Shown one piece after another: positions 43,563 to 51,645 of a DNA stretch of 64,000 bases. The stretch lies in NCBI GenBank assembly GCA_006226375.1, contig SBHC01000010.1:362492-426491 (forward strand), written 5' to 3'. A program made the translations under genes and the position numbers. This DNA is from Deltaproteobacteria bacterium. GTDB taxonomy: Bacteria > Myxococcota_C > UBA6777. The notes below the pieces were generated by a model. The model saw nothing but the letters and a program-made list of their open reading frames with translations. It did not search any database and was not told the origin of the DNA. The stretch's first letter is position 1. Each line of letters opens with the position of its first letter.

Positions 43563-44273
43563 TTATTGGCATCGGAACTTTCGACACCCGTTGTCCCACC
43601 AGTAACGAAGCTCCGTTCCTTCCGGACATACCGGAGGCTTAAGGATGGGACAAAGACACGCTGGGCTGTTGTTCATCAACCGACAGACCCGAGGGCGCTT
43701 GCACTTGATGTTCTTGCAAGAAGCCTTGGGACAGACACATCGAGCCATCATGCAGGCTCCGACAGGATGAAACCCCTGCTTGTTTTTGTATTTGTAAAAC
43801 TCAACTTTGCACCCTGCGCGGCATTGGATCGATGCAGCAGGACAGACACATCTCTCGATGCCCAATGCTTTCTTGCACACACGGGGTTTGGCGCACTTGC
43901 GTTTGCAGTCACTTTCAGGGCATCGACAAGAAGGAACACTGCAGCCTTTGACCACTTTCACGACACGTTTGCAATTGGGCTTGCATTTCACCACCAGTCG
44001 AGGACAAACACAGCGGGCTTTCCCTTGAACGATACGACATTGCTTGGGTTTGGAGCAGTCCATCCCTTTGCAAGTGGGAAGCTTCGCGCACGGGCAACGC
44101 CCTTCACATAGAACTCCAACGTTCTTGCACCCAGCTCGACAAGCGTTTTTGTACGTTTTGTCATCTTGACCACAAACTGGCTTGTTTACCGCAGGGCAAA
44201 CGCATGGTTTCTTTGCAGATGCTGTCGAAACCATCAACATCAAACCCATCCAAATCAAAACCCCGACTCTCAT
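43563..44273 (-). CDS. Secreted Kazal-like / Cys-rich protein
   Basis: 236 residues. Signal peptide (VGVLIWMGLMLMVSTASA), then a Kazal-type module at about residues 24-60: CVCPAVNKPVCGQDDKTYKN followed by ACRAGCKNVGVLC, which is the C-x-C-x7-C-x6-Y-x3-C frame of serine-protease inhibitors. The rest is further Cys-rich modules (CRIVQGKARCVCP, CKKALGIERCVCPAASIQCR). A Kazal inhibitor secreted by a bacterium that also secretes proteases could protect against its own or foreign serine proteases, but the secreted proteases in this window are zinc enzymes, so no direct target is apparent. Start ATG follows AAGGAG; a sigma-54-like promoter lies 80-95 bases upstream. Confidence 0.82.
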   Translation of the reverse strand: MRVGVLIWMGLMLMVSTASAKKPCVCPAVNKPVCGQDDKTYKNACRAGCKNVGVLCEGRCPCAKLPTCKGMDCSKPKQCRIVQGKARCVCPRLVVKCKPNCKRVVKVVKGCSVPSCRCPESDCKRKCAKPRVCKKALGIERCVCPAASIQCRAGCKVEFYKYKNKQGFHPVGACMMARCVCPKASCKNIKCKRPRVCRLMNNSPACLCPILKPPVCPEGTELRYWWDNGCRKFRCQ

Positions 44274-44353
44274 CGTCTAACTCCTTCTTGAGCACGTTGA
44301 GCTTGTGCATCTTTGAGACAACCTCGCAACGCACAAACGACACCTCTCTACAG

Positions 44354-44369
44354 AGCAACAACCATGCCA
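44354..44369 (-). promoter_or_regulatory. Putative sigma-54 promoter of the Cys-rich/lipoprotein gene set
   Basis: On the minus strand TGGCATGGTTGTTGCT matches TGGCACG-N4-TTGCW with one substitution and exact spacing. Start of transcription near 44343, leader about 70 bases to the ATG at 44273. Confidence 0.6.
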
Positions 44370-44732
44370 CACAAAATCAAGCACCTAGAATTGAAAGACA
44401 AAACCATCCAATTCAAACACCCCATTCCAAGAGGGAGACACGCAAGTCTTCCTTTTGCTACCCCAGCACCCTCCCTCCTCTGGAGCAGCAATGGGACATA
44501 AAAGGCTCAAAACAAAGAGCCATCGAAGTTCATGTCTCCAGCAACCGGAGGAGAAGAGTCCAGACAAAAGTCTTAGTTAGCGGCAGAGGTCCATAATGAG
44601 AAAGCAAGTAGGTTCATGATGAGAAAGTAAGTATGAAGAAAACAATATCTTGTAAGAATGAAAAAATCCGTCTAAAGTAGGGAGTACTTACAAGATTTTG
44701 GGACAAAAGTACCCCTATCTGACACAAAACCT

Positions 44733-44765
44733 CAAAGTGGAAGGACTCCCACTCCTTCCACTTTG
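44733..44765. promoter_or_regulatory. Perfect 13-base inverted repeat upstream of the CheB-CheR kinase gene
   Basis: CAAAGTGGAAGGA (44733-44745) and TCCTTCCACTTTG (44753-44765) are exact complements around the loop CTCCCAC. It lies 90 bases before the start codon and has no U tract, so it is either a dimeric operator or a leader hairpin. Confidence 0.5.
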
Positions 44766-44854
44766 CATGGCAAATGCACCTTTGGGAGAGAACGTTTTGC
44801 GACAAGCGAATCGTTCGACAAGTTCCCACTCCATAGAGCAGATATGAAGGCAAG

Positions 44855-47800
44855 ATGAACGAGCAAGCCGACAAGACCAAAGAAGGAAAAGCCGAATTTT
44901 ACGTGGTAGGCGTGGGTGCCTCGGCTGGTGGTCTGGAAGCGCTGGAGTTGTTTTTTCATGAGATGCCCATAGACACAGGGGCAGCCTTCGTTGTCGTTCA
45001 GCACCTCTCCCCTGATTTCAAGAGCCACATGCAGGATCTCCTATCCCGCCAGACGAAGATGCCGGTCCACCGCGCGACCAACGGGATGCAGCTAGAACCC
45101 AACAATGTGTACCTGCTTCCTCCCAAGATGATCATGATTGTCTCGGGAGGGCAGCTGTTACTGACAGAGAAAGAAGCTAGCGGTTGGTCTTACCCCATCG
45201 ATATCTTCTTTCGCTCCCTGGCCCAGGACTGCCGAGATCACGCTGTCGCTGTGGTCCTCTCTGGAGCCGGCAGTGACGGCGCCTTGGGCATTCGCGATGT
45301 GCATAGCGCAGGGGGCCTAGTCCTTGTTCAGGATGAGGGTTCGGCCAAGTTTAATGGGATGCCCATCAACGCCATTGAGACAGGCGTGGCGGATCTCATC
45401 CTCCAGCCTCAGACCATGGGGCAAGCCCTGGAGCGATACATCCACAACGCGGTATCCCCCGCCGAGTTGATTGAGTTGGAGTTTCCACAAGCCAACGAAC
45501 AAGGCATTAAGAAGCTGTTCATGCAGCTTCAAGTGGAACACGGCATTGACTTCTCCCACTACAAGCCCAGCATGGTGTACCGACGCATTCGTCGGCGGGC
45601 AACCATGGCGAGGCAGGAGAGCCTCGCTGGTTACTTCCAATTTGTCCAGGATCATCCCGAAGAGGTGGATGATATCTACAAAGATCTGTTGATCGGAGTG
45701 ACCAAGTTTTTCCGGGATGAAGAGGCGTTTCATACGATGGAAAAAGAGGTCATCCCTGCCATTTTGAGAAGCACTCCCAAGGACGAAACCATTCGGGTGT
45801 GGGTGGCGGGGTGCGCAACAGGTGAAGAGGCGTACTCCATCGCGATTCTGTTCCATGAGCAAATGACCAAAGCCAAACACCCACTGAGCAACATCAAGAT
45901 CTTTGCGACGGATGTTCATCGTGCCTCCCTTCACCAAGCGGCCAGCGGTGTCTATCCATCGAAGTCTCTTTCGGATGTACCTCCCTATCGTCGTCAGACT
46001 TACTTTGATCGGGTCGACGAAGGCTTTCAGGTGTCTCAAAGCGTTCGGCAGATGATCGTGTTTGCGCCCCACAATCTACTTCGGGATGCCCCCTTTACTC
46101 AGCTAAGCCTGGTGACGTGTCGCAACCTGTTAATTTACTTGTCCCCACAAACACAAAAACGCATCCACTCGCTCTTTCACTTTTCCCTGCGAACGAACGG
46201 GTTCCTCTTCTTAGGCCCAAGTGAAACCCCTGGAGATTTGCAAGACGAATACGAAGCGACGACCAAGCGTTGGAAGATATTCCGCAAACGACGGGACATC
46301 CAATTCCCACATGCGATGCGCTTTCCCTCCTCCAAGGAAAGCAACCTCGCACCGAGCAACCCTCTTCCAAGTCCATCACGTTCCTACGTTGAGCCCCGAA
46401 TGATGGGATTTTTGGAGCGACTGCTTGAAGAGCACATGGTCCCAAGCTTTTTGGTATCGGAGCAACTTGAACTGCTCCATACGTTTGGTGGCGGAGAGCA
46501 GTTTCTGCGCGTCCCAGGAGGTCGGGCCACCAAAGATATCCGACAATTGGTGGCCGAAGAGCTGAAAACGTCGGTGACAGGGGCGCTGAACCACTGCAGC
46601 AACAAACAAGAGCTTGTTCAATTTCAGGGAATTCGCGCCAAGACAGAAGAAGGCTCAACGCTCCTAACACTCACAGCTTCTCCCGTTCGTAACCCCCGCA
46701 CCCGAGAGCTACAGTACCTGCTGAAGTTGGAGCCCTTTGTACAGCTGCAAGATGAGGAAGAGAGCGACAACAAAGACAACGATGTCAACATGGACCAGCT
46801 CACCAAGGACCACATTCGGTCTCTGGAGTTGGAGTTGCGGTTTACCCGTGAAAACCTACAGGCCACCATCGAAGAATTGGAGGCCGCCAACGAAGAGTTG
46901 CAGAGCACCAACGAAGAACTTATCGCTTCCAATGAGGAGCTACAGAGCACCAACGAAGAGCTGCAATCTGTGAACGAGGAGTTGTTCACTGTCAACGCCG
47001 AGCACCAAACCAAGATCGATGAACTCATCCTGGCCCAGGACGATATGGACAACTTGTTGGCGACCACAGATGTGGGCGTGTTGTTTCTGGATGAAGAACT
47101 CTGCATTCGACGCTTCACCCCTGCCCTGAGTCGCAGCCTTCACCTTCGCTCTCAGGATCTCGGCCGCCGCTTCACGAACTTCCTGCATCTCTTCCTGGAG
47201 AGAGCTCTGTTGGAACAAATTCAAGGGGTTCAAGATACAAGAGAAAGCAAAGAACTGGAAGTCCACCTCCAGAATGATATCCCCTACCTACTTCGCATTC
47301 AGCCTTACACCACCAACCGCAACGTGGGAGGTGTTGTACTCACGCTAATTAATGTCCAAGCTGTCAAGCAAACAGCCGAAGAGGTTCTTCAGTTTAAACA
47401 CATGAGTGAGCAAGCTGCTGACGGCCATGTGTTGTTCCATGAATCGGGACAAGTGACCTACATGAACCCCACAGCAAGAGAGCTATTGGGATACAACCGA
47501 AGTGAAATGCTACCCCTCCAGTTCAATGAGCTTTTCCCCTCTCTTACCAATGATAGCTTTCAATTCCCTGAAACGCTGAAGGAGTTGCCCAAGATCAAGC
47601 AACGAGCGTTTGAATCCATACTCTCGACCAAGAACCAAACGGCCTTGCCTGTCGAAACGTCGTTCAGTCGCTTTGAGGCCAACAACACCACGTATTTGTT
47701 TGCGACGTTCCGGGATATCACGGAGCGTCTGGAACAAAACCAAATTCTGCAGAAGCAATTAAGCCAGTATCAACTGGCCATGGAAGCTGGAAAGATGGCG

Positions 47801-50194
47801 GCCTGGGAGTGGTACCCTCACGAAGGTCGCTTGGAATCCACCGATGACTTTCGCAACATTTTGGGACTTTCTCCAACAACGCCGCTGTCCACGCTGGACG
47901 ACATCGTAGCGCTTGCCATACCCGAAGACCAAGTCAGCGTACAAGAGAAGCTGGAGCTTGCCCTGAACAAGCGGGTCTTCTTTGATATTCGATTCCGCCG
48001 ACGTGTCAAAGGCAAGGTTCGTTACATTCGCACCAAGGGACGGGTGGAACGTGACTCACAGAAACAACCCTTGCGTGTTGTTGGTATCAGCTGGGACAAC
48101 ACTAAAGAACAGATGAACACGGAAAGGCTTGAGATCCTCGCACGAGTGATGGAGAAGACCTCCGATTTCGTCGGCATCACCGATCCCAAGTTGAACATTT
48201 CCTACCTCAACACCTCTGCCAGACAGATGATCGGGCTGCCTTCCAGCGTTGAAGCCTCAGACTTTGATCTCGAAATGTTCCAGCCCAAATGGGCGTACGA
48301 TCTCCTCCGCAAGCAAGGAATCCCTCACGCGATACGAGAAGGAAGTTGGAGCAAAGAGACAGCTCTTCTGTCGCAAGAAGGCGAAGAGATCCCCGTCCTG
48401 CAATCCCTGCTGACCCACCGCGACAAGAAGGGAGAGCTCCTTCAATTTTCTACGATTATGCGAGACATTCGCATCCAGAAGCAGGTGCAGCAAACCATTG
48501 AGGAGAGCGCTGCCTTCTTGCAAAACACGTTGGATAGCTTGTTTGCGTTTGTTGGTGTATGCACACCTGAAGGTACCCTGATCGAGATCAACCAAGCGGC
48601 CCTCAAGGCCACAGGACTGGACTCCACCAATGTATTGGGCCGAGACTTTGCCGATATCCATTGGTGGTCGTACTCAACGGAAGCCCAGGAAAAGCTACAA
48701 CACGCGATCACCCAGGCCTTAAGAGGAGAGGTGGTCCGGTTTGACACCAAGATCCTTAACGCCAAGGGTGTACTTCTTCCCATTGATCTTCAGATCACAG
48801 CGATGCGTGACCCCGACGGGACCATCACCCACCTGATCCCCTCCGCCATCGACATCTCCGAACGCCAACGTTTTGAAGATCAGCTTCGCTCGGCAGAGCA
48901 AGAAGCCAACGCAGCCAACCAGGCCAAGAGTGCCTTTCTAGCCAACATCAGTCATGAACTGCGAACACCGCTGACAGCAATTCTTGGGTACTCCGAGTTG
49001 TTGCTCAACAACCTTCCCCTCTTGGAGAACGAAAGCAACGGTCTCAGCGTTCCTCAGGCAGCTTCCATTATCCAACGCAACGGGAACTATTTGTTGGAGT
49101 TGGTCAACGACATCCTCGATCTCTCCAAAGTGGAAGCCGAACAAATCGACATAGAAATTGCTCCCTTCAATCTCCAGCAGCTCCTTCGTGAACTTCTCAA
49201 CTCCATGAAGCTTCGAGCGGAAGAGAAAGTTCTGCCGCTCAACATCCACTACTCGTCCAAGCTCCCTCGCACCATCTGTACGGACGAAATCCGCTTGCGA
49301 CAAATCCTGGTGAACCTCCTCACCAACGCGATCAAGTTCACGTCGCAAGGTTACGTAGAGCTGCGAGTGGAGTGCTTCGTGAACCCCGATAGCCCCAACA
49401 ATGTGGGCCAGGCCAACGGACCGTTCCGCCTCTTCAATGCAGTGGATGAACCCATGCATCTGAGCACGGACCTACCCCTCGCCCTTCGGCTTCAAGTCAT
49501 TGATACAGGTATGGGTATCTCTCACGAGATGCAAAAGAAGCTGTTCCAACCGTTCACACAAGCGGCCGAAGCTCGCCATTACGGTGGCTCCGGCTTGGGC
49601 TTGAGCATCAGCCAACGCCTCGCCCAAAAAATGGGTGGAAACATTGTGGCCCACAGCCAGGAAGGCAAAGGCAGCACCTTTTCCCTTTGGCTTCCTGTGT
49701 ACCAGCCCCCCGAAGATATGGAGTTTTTGGAGCTGCGAGAGTCCCATTCTCCGGAAGGAGATGGCCCCACCACAGAATCCAGGCAACTGGAGGGCCATAT
49801 TTTGATCGTCGATGACCACAAGGACGTCCAGGATATCACCCGTCGAATCATTGAACAGGCGGGCCTTCAGACCTCTATCGCCAACGACGGTCAAGAAGCA
49901 GTGGACATGGTGAACAAGCTGTCCGCTGAGGATACCCCCCCTGACATCATCCTGATGGATATGCACATGCCCAAGCTCAATGGGTACGACGCGACCCAAA
50001 AGCTCCGGGAACAAGGTCTCAAGACACCCATCATTGCGATCACAGCAGGCGCGATGAAAGGAGATCGGGAGAAGTGCATTGAGGCTGGATGTGATGATTA
50101 TCTCCCCAAGCCCATCCACAGCAGCAAGCTCTTGTCTGTGCTTCGAACCTACCTCGAAAAGCAATCCACTTCATCGTCGGATACAAAGGCCTAA
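44855..50194 (+). CDS. CheB-CheR-PAS-histidine kinase-receiver multidomain protein
   Basis: 1779 residues. CheB methylesterase-like domain (about 14-195) with Ser23 (GASAGG), His50 (QHLSP) and Asp141 (GSDGALG); CheR methyltransferase-like domain (about 205-475; GVTKFFRDEEAF, VWVAGCATGEEAYSIA); a long coiled coil (about 645-735) built on ELEAANEELQSTNEEL-like heptads; then about four PAS/PAC domains (740-1345); HisKA with His1367 (ANISHELRTPL), HATPase to about 1615 (LLTNAIKFT, DTGMGIS, GGSGLGLSIS), and a receiver with Asp1702 (LMDMHMP). No receiver precedes CheB. This fits the known CheB/CheR-PAS-kinase group that senses signals in the cytoplasm and feeds a phosphorelay. No chemoreceptor genes are nearby. 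Start ATG follows AAGGCAAG. Confidence 0.93.
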   Translation: MNEQADKTKEGKAEFYVVGVGASAGGLEALELFFHEMPIDTGAAFVVVQHLSPDFKSHMQDLLSRQTKMPVHRATNGMQLEPNNVYLLPPKMIMIVSGGQLLLTEKEASGWSYPIDIFFRSLAQDCRDHAVAVVLSGAGSDGALGIRDVHSAGGLVLVQDEGSAKFNGMPINAIETGVADLILQPQTMGQALERYIHNAVSPAELIELEFPQANEQGIKKLFMQLQVEHGIDFSHYKPSMVYRRIRRRATMARQESLAGYFQFVQDHPEEVDDIYKDLLIGVTKFFRDEEAFHTMEKEVIPAILRSTPKDETIRVWVAGCATGEEAYSIAILFHEQMTKAKHPLSNIKIFATDVHRASLHQAASGVYPSKSLSDVPPYRRQTYFDRVDEGFQVSQSVRQMIVFAPHNLLRDAPFTQLSLVTCRNLLIYLSPQTQKRIHSLFHFSLRTNGFLFLGPSETPGDLQDEYEATTKRWKIFRKRRDIQFPHAMRFPSSKESNLAPSNPLPSPSRSYVEPRMMGFLERLLEEHMVPSFLVSEQLELLHTFGGGEQFLRVPGGRATKDIRQLVAEELKTSVTGALNHCSNKQELVQFQGIRAKTEEGSTLLTLTASPVRNPRTRELQYLLKLEPFVQLQDEEESDNKDNDVNMDQLTKDHIRSLELELRFTRENLQATIEELEAANEELQSTNEELIASNEELQSTNEELQSVNEELFTVNAEHQTKIDELILAQDDMDNLLATTDVGVLFLDEELCIRRFTPALSRSLHLRSQDLGRRFTNFLHLFLERALLEQIQGVQDTRESKELEVHLQNDIPYLLRIQPYTTNRNVGGVVLTLINVQAVKQTAEEVLQFKHMSEQAADGHVLFHESGQVTYMNPTARELLGYNRSEMLPLQFNELFPSLTNDSFQFPETLKELPKIKQRAFESILSTKNQTALPVETSFSRFEANNTTYLFATFRDITERLEQNQILQKQLSQYQLAMEAGKMAAWEWYPHEGRLESTDDFRNILGLSPTTPLSTLDDIVALAIPEDQVSVQEKLELALNKRVFFDIRFRRRVKGKVRYIRTKGRVERDSQKQPLRVVGISWDNTKEQMNTERLEILARVMEKTSDFVGITDPKLNISYLNTSARQMIGLPSSVEASDFDLEMFQPKWAYDLLRKQGIPHAIREGSWSKETALLSQEGEEIPVLQSLLTHRDKKGELLQFSTIMRDIRIQKQVQQTIEESAAFLQNTLDSLFAFVGVCTPEGTLIEINQAALKATGLDSTNVLGRDFADIHWWSYSTEAQEKLQHAITQALRGEVVRFDTKILNAKGVLLPIDLQITAMRDPDGTITHLIPSAIDISERQRFEDQLRSAEQEANAANQAKSAFLANISHELRTPLTAILGYSELLLNNLPLLENESNGLSVPQAASIIQRNGNYLLELVNDILDLSKVEAEQIDIEIAPFNLQQLLRELLNSMKLRAEEKVLPLNIHYSSKLPRTICTDEIRLRQILVNLLTNAIKFTSQGYVELRVECFVNPDSPNNVGQANGPFRLFNAVDEPMHLSTDLPLALRLQVIDTGMGISHEMQKKLFQPFTQAAEARHYGGSGLGLSISQRLAQKMGGNIVAHSQEGKGSTFSLWLPVYQPPEDMEFLELRESHSPEGDGPTTESRQLEGHILIVDDHKDVQDITRRIIEQAGLQTSIANDGQEAVDMVNKLSAEDTPPDIILMDMHMPKLNGYDATQKLREQGLKTPIIAITAGAMKGDREKCIEAGCDDYLPKPIHSSKLLSVLRTYLEKQSTSSSDTKA

Positions 50195-50254
50195 CCTACG
50201 GAAGCTTCGGGCTCTGTGAATGTGGACTCCTACCTTCTCTGCATATGGGGCGGC

Positions 50255-51508
50255 TCAGGCTTCTTCGATCTCCACCTCAATCATCAAAGCGTCATCAATC
50301 TCCTCAAACCCTTCGGCAGGAGAGGCGATGCTCTGCAGCTCCCCTCGACGCAAGAACATAAGCTCGGCCAACTCAGACTCCAGGGCAGGCACAACACCTC
50401 GAATCGCCTGGTAGGCTTCTGTTGGCAGATGCAAAAGAACACCGCCTTCGCGCATCAGCACTGTAGCGTTGGTGGGTTCACCGGTGAGAAGTGACATCTC
50501 ACCAAAAGCGTCCCCTTCGTTGAGAACAGCAACGCGAGTCCGGGTTGCTCCAGGGTTGGCCTCCGTCCAGACTTCGGCTTCACCGTGCAAGATCACAAAC
50601 AACCCTGGGGCGTCCTGACCTTGAACAAGAACATCATGGAACGGCTCAACCGTTTGCACAGAGAATGCACTCAGCAACGCTTCGGGATCATCCATTCCTT
50701 GGAACAGTTGGCTGTTTTGCATCAGGTTGCTGAGCAAACGACGCTTTACCAACAACAGCAACTGGTCAACCAATCCAGGATGTTGATGGGTGAGGTTTTG
50801 GACCGTGTTGCCATCCATACGCCAGGCCAAGCATGAATCCAAGGTGGTCACGCTAGCTCGCCGAGGAAGTTCGGAGAGCAAGGACATCTCACCAATGATC
50901 GCTGGAGCCTGAACCGTGGCCAACTCCACCTCGCTACCGTCGGCTCGTTGCTGAGACACTCGAACCTTCCCATTGGCAAGAAGGTACAGCGCCTGCTCAA
51001 CCTCACCTTGCTTAATGAATGTGGCGTTGCCAGGCAGCATCACTTCTTTGAGCGCAGCCCCCATCGCGACAAACTGCACTTCAGGAAGCTCACTGAAAAT
51101 CGGAACATCGGGAACAACAGCACCAGAGGGAAGTCCCAAACCTCCGATATCATGGGCTAGTTGGAGCCCCAGTTCAAGCTGCTCGTCCAACGTTGCAGGG
51201 ATCGAGATCTGTCGCGGCTCAGGAATGGGAGGAGGCAGGACTTTGCCCTCTCGCTTTCGACCGGCTCCAAACGTTTGCGCCATCTCTCGAAGAAGAGTCA
51301 TCTGCAATGGGCTGGCTGGGATGTGTACGCGACACAAGAACAAGGCCGGAAAGAACTGCCCTCGTGAGATCGCCAGCCGAATGGTCGACGCCCACACCTC
51401 AATCGCCCGGGCCGGATCAATCTCTTGGATGGCGATCGCAAGTTGGGCACGGGGTTGAAGCGCCACAGGGTTCGCCGCAATAGCGTTCAAGATAGCTGGC
51501 AAAGACAT
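50255..51508 (-). CDS. Protein with two cyclic-nucleotide-binding domains
   Basis: About 417 residues from the ATG at 51508; the frame runs to 51601 but the extension lacks a ribosome site. The N-terminal 130 residues are helical, TPR-like (NPVALQPRAQLAIAIQEIDP). Two Crp-type cNMP-binding beta-rolls follow: about 150-265 (PGNATFIKQGEVEQALYLLA, IIGEMSLLSELPRRASV) and 270-390 (DVLVQGQDAPGLFVILHGEA, AFGEMSLLTGEPTNATV). The GEMSLL-x-x-PRRA signature is complete in the first and altered to EPTNA in the second, where the phosphate-binding Arg is missing, so only the first may bind cNMP. No HTH and no membrane segment: a signalling adaptor rather than a transcription factor. It converges with the CheB-CheR kinase gene. 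Confidence 0.88.
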   Translation of the reverse strand: MSLPAILNAIAANPVALQPRAQLAIAIQEIDPARAIEVWASTIRLAISRGQFFPALFLCRVHIPASPLQMTLLREMAQTFGAGRKREGKVLPPPIPEPRQISIPATLDEQLELGLQLAHDIGGLGLPSGAVVPDVPIFSELPEVQFVAMGAALKEVMLPGNATFIKQGEVEQALYLLANGKVRVSQQRADGSEVELATVQAPAIIGEMSLLSELPRRASVTTLDSCLAWRMDGNTVQNLTHQHPGLVDQLLLLVKRRLLSNLMQNSQLFQGMDDPEALLSAFSVQTVEPFHDVLVQGQDAPGLFVILHGEAEVWTEANPGATRTRVAVLNEGDAFGEMSLLTGEPTNATVLMREGGVLLHLPTEAYQAIRGVVPALESELAELMFLRRGELQSIASPAEGFEEIDDALMIEVEIEEA

Positions 51509-51645
51509 CGCAATTTCTTCTCTGGTTCGGGCGCCGCCCGCAACAATGCGAAAAGCGCCATGAGGTTGGCGTTCGGAGAAATCGTTCGGATAGAACAGCA
51601 ATCTAGCAGAGGAGAGAGAAAGGGGTCAAGGAAGGAAAGGAAGGC

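Larger units (their letters stand above)
44274..44854. other. Divergent intergenic region with inverted and direct repeats
   Basis: 581 bases between the Kazal-type gene (minus) and the CheB-CheR kinase gene (plus). Contents: sigma-54-like promoter for the minus side at 44354-44369; a 22-base direct repeat in tandem (44591-44612 and 44614-44635, ending AAGTAGG / AAGTATG); an inverted repeat ATCTTGTAAG / CTTACAAGAT (44647-44656 and 44687-44696); and the perfect hairpin at 44733-44765. No gene or tRNA supported. Confidence 0.6.

Noticed and set aside
40549-44273. Cys-rich proteins as bacteriocin or toxin-immunity pair
   Set aside because: They are large, have standard signal peptides and no leader-processing site, exporter or immunity gene nearby.
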